Positions 6,497 through 14,338 of a stretch of DNA of 20,033 nucleotides are shown here, piece after piece. The stretch is from a virus. The notes beneath the pieces are model-generated. The model ran no database searches. It was not told the DNA's origin and saw nothing but the letters and a program-made list of their open reading frames with translations. The DNA lies in IMG/VR virus record IMGVR_UViG_3300046001_011629, positions 1 through 20,033 of that record; one strand, written 5' to 3'. How positions within the stretch are numbered: the stretch's first letter is position 1; every line of letters begins with the position of its first letter. The translations under genes and the position numbers were made by a program.

Positions 6497-7425
6497 GCCT
6501 TCCCATCATCACCGCTGACCAGCGGTTGGCCGAAACCCGTGGCGTCAAAGGCGTGCTCGTCGGTAAAAGCGGCATTGGCAAAACCTCCCAGCTGTGGACC
6601 CTCAAACCCAGCGCCACTTTGTTCTTTGACCTCGAAGCGGGCGACCTCGCAGTGGAAGGCTGGGCCGGCGACACGGTGCGCCCACGCACTTGGCAGGAGT
6701 GCCGTGACTTTGCCGTCTTCATTGGCGGCCCCAACCCGGCGCTGCGAGATGAGCAGCCTTACAGCCAGGCGCATTTTGATGCGGTGTGCCAGCGCTTTGG
6801 CCAGGTCTCGGCCATGGACAAGTACGACACCGTATTCGTGGACTCGATCACCGTGGCCGGCCGTCTGTGCCTGCAGTGGTGCAAAGGTCAGCCCCAAGCG
6901 TTTTCAGAAAAAACCGGCAAACCCGACAGCCGAGGTGCTTACGGTTTGATGGGTCAGGAAATGATCGGCTGGCTGACCCACTTGCAGCACACCCGGCGCA
7001 AGAACGTGTGGTTCGTCGGCATCTTGAACGAAGCGCTGGACGACTTCAACCGTCGCGTTTTTTCTTTGCAGGTTGATGGCTCTAAAACCGGACTGGAGTT
7101 GCCCGGCATCGTCGATGAGGTGGTCACGCTGACCGAGCTCAAGGGGGACGACGGCAGCAGCTACCGCGCCTTTGTCTGCCACACGCTCAACAGCTGGGGC
7201 TATCCGGCCAAAGACCGCTCTGGTCGCCTTGACGCCATTGAGGAGCCCAACCTAGGCCGCCTCATGGAAAAGATTGCTGGCCCGGCCAAGCCCGCACCAG
7301 AGCGGCTCGACTTTGCACGGCCCGCCAGCAGTGTTCCTCCTTTGCCAGAAGCCATCACCTCAACTGAGACAAGCACAGACACCAGCATCGACCCCACTTC
7401 CTTCAACCCCACTCAGGAGTCCTGA
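6493..7425 (+). CDS. Sak4-like RecA-fold ATPase (AAA_24)
   Basis: A 310-aa ATP-binding phage protein. Walker A is GKSGIGKT at 24-31, and Walker B is YDTVFVDS near 111-118. The strand TLFFDLEAGDL and the segment WFVGILNEALDD fit the shortened RecA-like AAA_24 fold. Members of this group studied in other phages (Sak4) anneal single strands and cooperate with a phage single-strand binding protein. Here the following gene, three bases away, is an SSB-like candidate, which supports that assignment. AGGAG lies seven bases before the ATG. The last 50 residues are proline- and serine/threonine-rich and probably disordered. Role inferred: homologous recombination during phage replication. Confidence 0.82.
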   Translation: MSLPIITADQRLAETRGVKGVLVGKSGIGKTSQLWTLKPSATLFFDLEAGDLAVEGWAGDTVRPRTWQECRDFAVFIGGPNPALRDEQPYSQAHFDAVCQRFGQVSAMDKYDTVFVDSITVAGRLCLQWCKGQPQAFSEKTGKPDSRGAYGLMGQEMIGWLTHLQHTRRKNVWFVGILNEALDDFNRRVFSLQVDGSKTGLELPGIVDEVVTLTELKGDDGSSYRAFVCHTLNSWGYPAKDRSGRLDAIEEPNLGRLMEKIAGPAKPAPERLDFARPASSVPPLPEAITSTETSTDTSIDPTSFNPTQES

Positions 7426-7427
7426 AC

Positions 7428-8042
7428 ATGACTTACTTCGATTTCAATTCCGCGTCCGAGCAAACGTCTTTTGATCTGATCCCCAAAGGCACGCCGGTGC
7501 GCGTGCGCATGACCATCAAACCTGGTGGTTTTGATGACGCCTCGCAAGGCTGGACCGGCGGCTACGCCACTCGCAGCGTGAGCACCGGCTCGGTGTATCT
7601 GAACTGCGAGTTCGTGGTGACCGATGGTGAGTTTGCGCGCCGCAAGATGTGGTCACTCATTGGTCTGCTCAGCCCGAAGGGACCTGAATGGGCCAACATG
7701 GGCCGCACCATGGTGAAAGCCATCCTGAACTCGGCGCGCAACGTCCAGCCGGGTGACAGCAGCCAAGCCGCGCAAAACGCCCGGCGCATTAGTGGCTTTG
7801 CGGATCTGGATGGCATTGAGTTCCTGGGCAAGGTTGACTGGGACAAAGACCAGAACGGCCAGGACAAGGCCGTCATCAAGGCGGCAGTGACGCCCGATCA
7901 CAAGGACTACGCCGCTGCCATGGGTGCGCCGCGAACAGCAGCGCCAGCTTCTGCATCTGCCGGTGCTGCGCCCGCAGCCAATGCCTATGCCCAAGCCACA
8001 GGTCGTGCGCCGGTTCCCGGTCGTCCGAGCTGGGCGCAGTAA
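7428..8042 (+). CDS. DUF669-like protein, probable single-strand DNA-binding partner
   Basis: A 204-aa protein that begins YFDFNSASEQTSFDLIPKGTPVRVRM, the typical opening of DUF669 phage proteins. A strand-rich core follows (SVYLNCEFVVTDGEFARRKMWSLIGL, then GIEFLGKVDWDKDQNGQDKAVIKAAV). The final 45 residues are alanine- and proline-rich, ending GRPSWAQ, much like the flexible tail of SSB proteins. DUF669 genes are regularly placed beside Sak4-like ATPases, and I infer that this protein coats single-stranded DNA for it. AGGAG stands eight bases before the ATG. The DUF669 match is by eye. Confidence 0.72.
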   Translation: MTYFDFNSASEQTSFDLIPKGTPVRVRMTIKPGGFDDASQGWTGGYATRSVSTGSVYLNCEFVVTDGEFARRKMWSLIGLLSPKGPEWANMGRTMVKAILNSARNVQPGDSSQAAQNARRISGFADLDGIEFLGKVDWDKDQNGQDKAVIKAAVTPDHKDYAAAMGAPRTAAPASASAGAAPAANAYAQATGRAPVPGRPSWAQ

Positions 8043-8057
8043 GCGAGGGTCACAGCC

Positions 8058-9770
8058 ATGATGCTTCGACCCCGCCAATCCCTGCTGGTCCAACGTACCT
8101 TGGACGCGCTCGCTCTGCATGGCAACACGCTGGCTGTCGCGCCCACCGGGTCTGGCAAGACCATCATGTTGTCGGCGGTGGTCGGCAAGATGTTGTGTGA
8201 GCCGGATGCCAAGGCCTGTGTGCTGGCCCACCGCACCGAACTGACTGGCCAAAACCGGGCCAAGTTCTCCCGCGTCAATCCGGGCTTGAGCACCTCGGTG
8301 TTTGATGCCCAGGAAAAATCCTGGGCGGGTGACGCCACTTTTGCGATGGTGCAAACCCTCTCGCGGCCCATGAACCTTGCGCAGATGCCCACGCTTGATT
8401 TGCTGGTCATCGATGAGGCGCATCACGCGTCCTCACCCAGCTACCGGGTGGTCATCGACCAAGTGTTGGCCAAGAACCCCAAGGCTGCCATTTGCGGGCT
8501 GACCGCCACGCCCAACCGGGGTGACGGCAAAGGCCTGCGCGAGGTGTTCTCAAACGTGGCCGACCAGATCAGTCTGGGCGAGATGATCGCCAGCGGCCAT
8601 CTGGTGTCGCCCCGTACTTTCGTGATTGATGTTGGCGCGCAGGAGGCGTTGCAAAACGTCCGCCGCACAGCGATCGACTTCGACATGGAGCAGGTGGCCA
8701 CGATTCTCAACAAATCGCTGATCACTGACGCGGTGATTGCGCACTGGAAGCAAAAAGCGGCAGACCGCAAGACGATCGTGTTTTGTTCCACCGTGGCCCA
8801 TGCGCAAAGTGTCTGCGAGGCATTTGTGGCTGCCGGTGTTCCGTCTGTGCTGATTCATGGTGAGCTGTCGCCCCTTGAACGTAAAACCCGGCTGCAAGCA
8901 TTTGAGACTGGCAGTGCCCAGGTGGTGGTCAATGTGGCGGTGCTCACCGAGGGCTACGACTACACACCCACTTCTTGTGTGGTGTTGCTACGCCCGAGCT
9001 CCTACAAGTCCACCTTCATTCAGATGGTTGGGCGTGGTCTGCGCACGGTGGACCCGCAGGAGTTTCCCGGCGTCTTCAAGTCTGATTGCGTGGTGCTGGA
9101 TTTCGGCACGGCCAGTCTGATGCACGGTGCGCTCGAGCAGGAGGTCAACCTCGATGGCCATGCGCATGAGGGTGAAGCGCCCACCAAAGAGTGCCCAGAG
9201 TGTGAGGCTGTGGTGCCGCTGTCCTGCATGGAGTGCCTGCTCTGCGGCCACATCTGGGAGCGCCAGCCAGAGGACACCGGCGCACTGTCTGATTTCATCA
9301 TGAGTGAAATCGATCTGCTCAAGCGCTCGAATTTTCGGTGGTGCGATCTGTTTGGCTGCGACGACGCATTGATGGCCACCGGCTTTACGGCTTGGGGCGG
9401 CGTGTTTTTCTTAAACGGTCGCTGGTATGCCATTGGTGGGGCCAAGTCGTTGCGGCCAAATTTGCTGGCTGTGGGTGAGCGCACCGTTTGCATGGCGCGC
9501 GCTGATGACTGGCTCAACGACCACGAGTCGGCTGACTCGGCGCACAAGACACGGCGCTGGCTCAACGAGCCGCCCACGGTCAAGCAACTGGTCTACCTGC
9601 CTGAGGCGATGCGGTTTGACTTCGGCATGACCCGCTACCAAGCCTCAGCGTTGTTGTCGTTTCAGTTCAACCGCAAAGAGATTCAGCGTCTGGTCACCGC
9701 TGCCAATGACGCGCATCACGGCAGCGCTACCAGCCACAGCAGCTACCCCCATGTTTTGGAGGCGGCTTGA
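8058..9770 (+). CDS. DEAH-box superfamily 2 DNA helicase
   Basis: A 570-aa helicase with the SF2 motifs in order: APTGSGKT (28-35, Walker A), VLAHRTEL (motif Ia), DEAH (119-122), TAT within GLTATP (149-151), IVFCST (about 240, motif IV), LTEGYD (about 296-301, motif V) and QMVGRGLR (322-329, motif VI). After the helicase core comes a cysteine cluster (C379, C382, C390, C393, C396) that may bind zinc, and a C-terminal domain of about 170 residues I do not recognise. Helicases of this RecG/UvsW-like style remodel forks or D-loops and suit the recombination genes around it. Start codons at 8058 and 8061 are both possible; GAGGG lies upstream. The stop overlaps the next start (TTGA). Confidence 0.88.
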   Translation: MMLRPRQSLLVQRTLDALALHGNTLAVAPTGSGKTIMLSAVVGKMLCEPDAKACVLAHRTELTGQNRAKFSRVNPGLSTSVFDAQEKSWAGDATFAMVQTLSRPMNLAQMPTLDLLVIDEAHHASSPSYRVVIDQVLAKNPKAAICGLTATPNRGDGKGLREVFSNVADQISLGEMIASGHLVSPRTFVIDVGAQEALQNVRRTAIDFDMEQVATILNKSLITDAVIAHWKQKAADRKTIVFCSTVAHAQSVCEAFVAAGVPSVLIHGELSPLERKTRLQAFETGSAQVVVNVAVLTEGYDYTPTSCVVLLRPSSYKSTFIQMVGRGLRTVDPQEFPGVFKSDCVVLDFGTASLMHGALEQEVNLDGHAHEGEAPTKECPECEAVVPLSCMECLLCGHIWERQPEDTGALSDFIMSEIDLLKRSNFRWCDLFGCDDALMATGFTAWGGVFFLNGRWYAIGGAKSLRPNLLAVGERTVCMARADDWLNDHESADSAHKTRRWLNEPPTVKQLVYLPEAMRFDFGMTRYQASALLSFQFNRKEIQRLVTAANDAHHGSATSHSSYPHVLEAA

Positions 9771-10171
9771 AGTGCGCGGTTTGTGCCCGCCAGGCCAAAG
9801 GCTACGGCTGGTTTAACCCCAGCCTCAAACGCAGCGACCCTGGTCGCTACTCAGACCCATGGGTGTTTTGTTCGCGCCGCTGTCAAAACGCCTTCTCAAC
9901 ACTCATAAAAAAAACGGAGGGACAAATGATTGATCCAAGTGACATGGAAATTACGGCCATGGGCGCGTGCCTGCAGCCATTAGGCGAGTTCGTAGGCTCG
10001 ATCGGCATGGACCGACCGCTGGCCAGTTACAGCAGGGCGGAAGTGCTGACACTGATTGATGTGGTGGTCACGGCCTACCAGGGCCAGATGACGGCTGAGC
10101 ACGAACGCATGGCTGCGCGCGACCGTTCGTTTTTGCAAGAGCGCTTGAACTTGCAGACGGGGCCTGTGTGA
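9767..10171 (+). CDS. Small zinc-finger protein, DUF6511-like
   Basis: A 134-aa protein. The N-terminus has a treble-clef-like zinc site, CAVC at 3-6 and CSRRC about 30 residues later (GYGWF between). The C-terminal part, SIGMDRPLASYSRAEVLTLIDVVVTAYQ, resembles DUF6511 phage proteins as I remember them. The start is an unusual TTG overlapping the helicase stop, supported by GGAGG at 9758-9762. A second good start exists inside the gene: ATG at 9926 behind GGAGGG, giving an 81-aa protein without the zinc site. Both products could be made. Function unknown; it is sandwiched between a helicase and a nuclease. Confidence 0.75.
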   Translation: MKCAVCARQAKGYGWFNPSLKRSDPGRYSDPWVFCSRRCQNAFSTLIKKTEGQMIDPSDMEITAMGACLQPLGEFVGSIGMDRPLASYSRAEVLTLIDVVVTAYQGQMTAEHERMAARDRSFLQERLNLQTGPV

Positions 10172-10926
10172 TGTTGGACTTCAACGCCCGCCCCAAAATT
10201 CAGGAGCAGATCAGCCAGCTCATTGATGCCGCGTTAACCCGTGAGCGTGCAGGCCAGACGCCGCGCGATTACCTAGGCGCATCACGCTTGGGCGTTTCAT
10301 GCGAGCGCGCGCTGCAATACGAATACACGCACACACCAGTGGACGACGGCCGTGATTTTTCAGGCCGCCTGCTGCGCATCTTTGAGGTCGGCCATACGCT
10401 CGAAGACCTGGCCATCCGCTGGTTACGCATGGCGGGGTTTGACCTGTACACGCGCAAAGTCCAAGGCGGTCAGTTTGGTTTTTCCGTGGCGGGTGGTCGC
10501 ATCCGGGGCCATGTCGACGGCATCTTGAACACCGGGCCGGCCGATCTTGGCGTGAGCTACCCGGCGCTGTGGGAGTTCAAGACCATGAACGACAAGTCCT
10601 GGCGGGATACCGTCAAGCACGGGGTGGGCAAGTCCAAGCCGGTCTATGCCGCGCAGGTTGCGGTTTATCAGGCTTATATGGAAGCCAGCATACCGGGCCT
10701 CTCGGCCAACCCGGCGCTTTTTACGGCCATCAACAAAGACACCCAGGAAATCTGGTTCGAGTTGCTGCCCTTTGACGGTGGGCTGGCGCAGCGCATGTCC
10801 GACCGCGCCGTGCGCGTGATCACCGCTACCAGCGCAAGCGAGGTCTTGCCACGTTTTGCCACCACACCGACCCACATGGAGTGCAAGTTCTGCGCGTGGC
10901 AGGACCGCTGCTGGGGGACTCAATGA
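10171..10926 (+). CDS. Cas4/RecB-like PD-(D/E)XK exonuclease
   Basis: A 251-aa nuclease. The active-site signature is His114 and Asp116 in GHVDG, Glu135-Phe-Lys137 (LWEFKTM), then Gln162 and Tyr166 in QVAVYQAY. Four cysteines fit a Cas4/AddB-type iron-sulphur cluster: Cys44 (GVSCERALQY) and Cys238, Cys241, Cys247 (ECKFCAWQDRC). Such enzymes resect double-stranded ends. With the Sak4-like ATPase this makes an exonuclease-plus-annealing pair analogous to lambda Red. ATG at 10171 shares its first base with the previous stop (TGATG); a GTG at 10168 adds one residue and is equally possible. There is no CRISPR array or other cas gene, so it is a phage enzyme rather than part of an adaptation module. 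Confidence 0.85.
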   Translation: MLDFNARPKIQEQISQLIDAALTRERAGQTPRDYLGASRLGVSCERALQYEYTHTPVDDGRDFSGRLLRIFEVGHTLEDLAIRWLRMAGFDLYTRKVQGGQFGFSVAGGRIRGHVDGILNTGPADLGVSYPALWEFKTMNDKSWRDTVKHGVGKSKPVYAAQVAVYQAYMEASIPGLSANPALFTAINKDTQEIWFELLPFDGGLAQRMSDRAVRVITATSASEVLPRFATTPTHMECKFCAWQDRCWGTQ

Positions 10927-13124
10927 CAGCTGACAACATCGCTTGGCTGGACTACAACAACGCCCCCGAACAAAGGCTGGAATCAGCGGCTGACACGCAG
11001 GCGCTGCGTGATGGTCTGCTGGACCGGCTCGAGTCGGTGCTGCTGTACTTGTTTCCCAGTGGCCGCTTTCGCGGCAACAAGTTCTATGTCGGCGACATTG
11101 ATGGCGCGCCGGGCAAGAGCCTGGTGGTGGAACTTGATGGTCCCCGGCGCGGGCTTTGGAAGGATTTCGCCGATGACGATGGCGGCGACCTGATCGCAGC
11201 CTGGGCCAAGTCACGGGGGCTGTCGACGCAGCAAGACTTTCCGCGCATCGCCGATGAAATCCGGCAGTGGCTTGGCTTTGCGCCACCGGTGGACCATGGG
11301 GCCAGACGCGACAGGCGAGATATAGGAACGATCCCCATGGACGAGCTGGGTCCCTACACCGCCAAGTGGGACTATGTCGGTATTGATGGGGCGCTGATTG
11401 CCTGCGTCTACCGCTACGACCCACCATCGGGCAAGGAGTTCAGGCCGTGGGATGTGCGCGCGCGGATGTGGCGTGCCCCCGATCCGCGTCCGCTTTACAA
11501 CCTGCCAGCGTTGATGACGGCCCGCACCGTGATCCTGGTCGAGGGGGAAAAGTGCGCCGATGCTTTGATCGGCGCAGGCATTGTGGCCACCACCGCCATG
11601 AACGGTGCCAAAGCACCGGTGGACAAAACCGACTGGTCTGCGCTCAAAAACAAAGATGTGCTGATCTGGCCGGACCGCGACGCGCCGGGCTGGGACTATG
11701 CCGAGAGCGCTGCACGCGCTTGCGCGGCCGTGGGCTGCCAGTCGGTGTCCATCCTCGTACCGCCCGGTGACAAACCGCTCAAATGGGACGCCGCCGACGC
11801 AGCGCTGGAAGGTTTTGATTGCGCCGCCTTCATCGCGCAGGCTGAACGCCGTGTTGTGAAAGCTGCGGCGCCCATGGTGCCTTTTTTCACATTGGGCGCG
11901 TTGCTCGATGATGACTCGCCGCTGCCCGAAGATTTGATTGAGCCGCGCGTGCTGACCCCGGGCGGCTTGCTGGTCTTTGGTGGTGCGCCCAAGGTGGGTA
12001 AGAGCGACTTCCTGCTGGCCTGGCTCACCCACATGGCCGCCGGTGCATCGTTTTTGGGGATGAGGCCACCGCGGCCACTGCGGGTGTTTTATTTGCAAGC
12101 AGAGGTCCAGTACCACTACCTGCGCGAGCGGGTGAAGGGCATTCGCCTCTCGCCAGAACACCTGAAGTTGGCGCGCACCAACTTCATGGCCACGCCGCAG
12201 CTGCGCCTGATTCTGGACGACGACGGGCTGGCGCAGGTCATCCCGGCCATGGCGGCAGCCTTCAACGGTTTGACGCCCGACATCATCGTGATCGACCCGA
12301 TCCGCAACGTATTTGACGGGGGCGACGCAGGCGGCGAGAACGACAACGGCGCGATGCTCTACTTCTTGTCGCAGCGCGTGGAGCGCATTCGCCAAGCGGT
12401 GAATCCTGAGGCAGGCGTGATCCTGGCGCACCACACCAAAAAGCTGGGCAAGCGCCAGTTTGAGGAAGACCCGTTTCAGGCCTTAGCAGGTGCTGGCAGC
12501 CTGCGCGGCTACTACTCGTCTGGGATGCTGCTGTTTCGCCCCGATGAGGCGCAATCCACCCGCCACCTGATCTACGAGCTGCGCAACGGCCCGGCCATTG
12601 AGACCAAGTTCGTCGACAAGATGGACGGCCAGTGGCACGAGGTCGATGTCAATGACAGGTTGGTGCTCAAAGAGTACGGCGAGCGGCTCGATGCCGAGCG
12701 CAGGCGAAAGCGCGATGCCATTTTGCAGATCCTCTTTGAGGAAGCGGCGCATGGGCGCTGCTACACCGCCAATCAGCTCGCTGAGTCCTTTGAGGGCAAG
12801 GCCGGTCTGGGCGGCGAGCGCACGATCCGGGAGCGGATCTCGGCCCTGTCCACGCAGGGCTACATCAAGTTTTTCCGCAACAACGCGGACTACGCACTGC
12901 CCTCGATTGGGCGCTCCAAGTTTGGCTACCTGTGTGTCGAGGGCATGGTCCTGAACACGCCGGCAGACGAGCCCGATCCAGACACCGGCGAGCTGCTTCT
13001 TCGCGCACTCGCAGTGCTGCCAACCCACTACAAATGCCCGCAATCCGGGGCCGCGATGCCCGTCGAAAACCCGGATGTGTGGGTGTACCAAGAAATTAGC
13101 AACAACCCGCAGGAGTACGAATGA
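10923..13124 (+). CDS. Primase-helicase (Toprim plus RepA-type ATPase)
   Basis: A 733-aa replication protein. The N-terminal 100 residues (SGRFRGNKFYVGDIDG, RRGLWKDFADDDGGD) resemble the leading domain of phage primases. A Toprim domain follows at about 200-280, with Glu208 in VEGEK and Asp251/Asp253 in WPDRDAPG. The ATPase part is of the hexameric RepA/AAA_25 type: GGAPKVGKSD at 353-362 (Walker A), DIIVIDPI at 453-460 (Walker B) and LAHHTKK near 501. The last 180 residues look like winged-helix DNA-binding sequence (YTANQLAESF, RTIRERISALSTQGYIKF). It would prime and unwind at the phage origin. ATG at 10923 overlaps the nuclease stop (ATGA) behind a GGGGGA. A repeat array that may be the origin begins about 160 bp downstream. 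Confidence 0.88.
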   Translation: MTADNIAWLDYNNAPEQRLESAADTQALRDGLLDRLESVLLYLFPSGRFRGNKFYVGDIDGAPGKSLVVELDGPRRGLWKDFADDDGGDLIAAWAKSRGLSTQQDFPRIADEIRQWLGFAPPVDHGARRDRRDIGTIPMDELGPYTAKWDYVGIDGALIACVYRYDPPSGKEFRPWDVRARMWRAPDPRPLYNLPALMTARTVILVEGEKCADALIGAGIVATTAMNGAKAPVDKTDWSALKNKDVLIWPDRDAPGWDYAESAARACAAVGCQSVSILVPPGDKPLKWDAADAALEGFDCAAFIAQAERRVVKAAAPMVPFFTLGALLDDDSPLPEDLIEPRVLTPGGLLVFGGAPKVGKSDFLLAWLTHMAAGASFLGMRPPRPLRVFYLQAEVQYHYLRERVKGIRLSPEHLKLARTNFMATPQLRLILDDDGLAQVIPAMAAAFNGLTPDIIVIDPIRNVFDGGDAGGENDNGAMLYFLSQRVERIRQAVNPEAGVILAHHTKKLGKRQFEEDPFQALAGAGSLRGYYSSGMLLFRPDEAQSTRHLIYELRNGPAIETKFVDKMDGQWHEVDVNDRLVLKEYGERLDAERRRKRDAILQILFEEAAHGRCYTANQLAESFEGKAGLGGERTIRERISALSTQGYIKFFRNNADYALPSIGRSKFGYLCVEGMVLNTPADEPDPDTGELLLRALAVLPTHYKCPQSGAAMPVENPDVWVYQEISNNPQEYE

Positions 13125-13603
13125 ACACGATTTGCCAAGATAGAACCCGCACGAGTGCGGCGTTGTCAGACGCCCGCATTGACCCGCACCACTGCGCAAA
13201 CGCCCGCAATGGCTATGCGTTAGCAGCGGCTGGCATGGGCCCGCAGCAGCACGCGGGGACCCGCCGCAGTTTGCGGAAACAAGTTGGCAAAAGTTTTGCC
13301 AACTGGACCCCACTTTTTGCCAACTGGATTCAGTTGGCAGACCCTTGCCAACTTCATTCCCATATAAATCAAGCACTTAGCTCGAAGTTGGCAAGTTGGC
13401 AAGTTGGCAAATCCAAAAACGCTGCCAACTTGCCAACTGGCCGCAAACCCGCATGGATGCTGGGTTCTCAAAAAATTTCAGTTGGAGAAAACTCCCCTCT
13501 CCCTACGGGAGAGGTGGACACCCCCGACTTAGGTCGGAGTGTCCGCCTCGTTCTCGAATCCCGTTTGGTGGTTCAGCTCATGGGAGGCCGTCATCATGGC
13601 TAA
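13121..13603 (+). CDS. Doubtful hypothetical reading frame over the repeat region
   Basis: A 160-codon frame with a good start: ATG at 13121 overlaps the primase-helicase stop (ATGA), with AGGAG five bases upstream. The protein, however, looks unlike a folded domain. Residues 55-110 only translate the AGTTGGCA array (FANWTPLFANW, LASWQVGK), and the rest crosses two hairpins before ending inside the RuvC-like gene. Either a short leader-like peptide is really translated from this start, or the whole frame is non-coding DNA that happens to stay open. I keep it because the start signals are strong, but I favour the DNA repeats as the real function of this stretch. Confidence 0.35.
   Translation: MNTICQDRTRTSAALSDARIDPHHCANARNGYALAAAGMGPQQHAGTRRSLRKQVGKSFANWTPLFANWIQLADPCQLHSHINQALSSKLASWQVGKSKNAANLPTGRKPAWMLGSQKISVGENSPLPTGEVDTPDLGRSVRLVLESRLVVQLMGGRHHG
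13282..13438. repeat. Ten-copy AGTTGGCA iteron-like array, candidate replication origin
   Basis: The octamer AGTTGGCA occurs ten times within 157 bp. Forward copies start at 13282, 13332, 13386, 13394 and 13402; inverted copies (TGCCAACT) start at 13297, 13318, 13346, 13423 and 13431. The first pair forms a perfect 11-bp inverted repeat around a single G (13282-13304). The third and fourth form a 9-bp inverted repeat with a 4-bp gap (13318-13339). Copies 6-8 are tandem with an 8-bp period, as are copies 9-10 in inverse orientation. A 32-bp repeat-free gap (13354-13385) holds the AT-rich CATATAAATC. Iterons plus an AT-rich stretch just after a primase-helicase gene suggest the phage origin. 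A regulator binding array is the alternative. Confidence 0.7.
13496..13544 (+). other. Two tandem hairpins before the RuvC-like gene
   Basis: The first hairpin has an 8-bp perfect stem, CCTCTCCC / GGGAGAGG, with loop TAC (13496-13514). The second, two bases on, pairs GGACAC with GTGTCC and CCGAC with GTCGG around TTAG (13516-13544). Neither is followed by a run of T, so they are not ordinary terminators. They may be part of the origin, an RNA processing site, or a leader structure for the gene at 13596. Confidence 0.5.
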
Positions 13604-14126
13604 AACCATCGTCTTGGCGATCGACCTGGGAACGACGACCGGTTGGGCACTGCGATCCAAAGATGGCCAGATCGCGCACGGCTTTGCCAGCTTCAAGCCC
13701 CAGCGGTTTGAGGGCGGCGGTATGCGTTACCTGCGCTTTAAACGCTGGCTCACAGAAATCAAAGCTCTGGCCACCGATATCCACGCCGTCTATTTCGAGG
13801 AAGTGCGCCGTCACGCCGGGGTGGACGCGGCCCATGTCTACGGCGGCTTGATGGCCACGCTCACGACCTGGTGCGAGCACCACAACATCGCCTACCAAGG
13901 TGTGCCTGTCGGCACGATCAAAAAACACGCCACCGGCAAAGGCAACGCTGGCAAGGGCGAAGTGATTGCCGCCATGCGCCGGCTAGGCCACCCGGTCACC
14001 GATGACAACGAGGCCGATGCCTTGGCCTTGCTGCATTGGGCCATCGACACACAAGAGCCGGACCAACAAGAGTCGGACCAGCACCAAACAGACCAAAACC
14101 AACCAGACGAAGGAGCCGCCGTATGA
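13596..14126 (+). CDS. RuvC-like Holliday junction nuclease
   Basis: A 176-aa RNase H-fold nuclease of the RuvC type. The acidic active site can be read as Asp10 (LAIDLGTTTGWAL), Glu68/Glu69 (VYFEEVRRHAG) and Asp141 (DNEADALALLHWA). VGTIKKHATGKGNAGK is the usual basic stretch before the last motif. It would cut four-way junctions or branched DNA made by the recombination genes upstream, clearing DNA before packaging. The frame is open further upstream, but ATG at 13596 has GGGAGG eight bases before it and gives a normal N-terminus. The C-terminal 25 residues are a glutamine/aspartate-rich, low-complexity tail made by a short degenerate repeat. It overlaps the next gene at ATGA. Confidence 0.85.
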   Translation: MAKTIVLAIDLGTTTGWALRSKDGQIAHGFASFKPQRFEGGGMRYLRFKRWLTEIKALATDIHAVYFEEVRRHAGVDAAHVYGGLMATLTTWCEHHNIAYQGVPVGTIKKHATGKGNAGKGEVIAAMRRLGHPVTDDNEADALALLHWAIDTQEPDQQESDQHQTDQNQPDEGAAV

Positions 14127-14338
14127 AAACCCCTCAAGCCCACTACCCATCCCCGCTCGGCCGGATGCAACCCAACCCTGTTGACCTCGATGCGATCAAG
14201 CAAAGTGGTTGGCAAGAGCAGCACATTCTGGTCGTGTCCGACTGCGATGAACGGCTGGACTTTACCGAGCGACAGTTGATTCGCCGCATCGGTGAGCGCC
14301 TGTATGGCGGCAAGACCAAGCGAGGTCAGCATGGCTGA
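14123..14338 (+). CDS. Small unknown early protein
   Basis: A 71-aa protein with no family I recognise. The sequence has PSPLGRMQPNPVDLDAIKQSGW and then HILVVSDCDERLDFTERQLIRRIGERLYGG, with a basic C-terminus. AAGGAG stands seven bases before the ATG, and the start overlaps the RuvC-like gene stop (ATGA), so the gene is well supported. Its stop lies eight bases inside the next gene. Position between a resolvase and a DUF6362 gene gives no firm clue to its role. Confidence 0.7.
   Translation: MKTPQAHYPSPLGRMQPNPVDLDAIKQSGWQEQHILVVSDCDERLDFTERQLIRRIGERLYGGKTKRGQHG

Noticed and set aside
11211-12434. Long minus-strand frame (407 codons) opposite the primase-helicase
   Set aside because: It is an antisense shadow in GC-rich coding DNA; the plus strand carries clear Toprim and ATPase motifs. 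The same holds for minus-strand frames at 10423-11427, 12483-13376, 14885-15922 and 7653-8426.
13282-13438. CRISPR array
   Set aside because: Repeats are 8 bp, in both orientations and irregularly spaced, with no spacer pattern. The Cas4-like nuclease at 10171 belongs to the phage recombination set.
13282-13438. Sigma54 promoters, because TTGGCA resembles the -24 element
   Set aside because: None of the copies is followed by the required GC element at the right distance, and ten copies in both directions do not suit a promoter.
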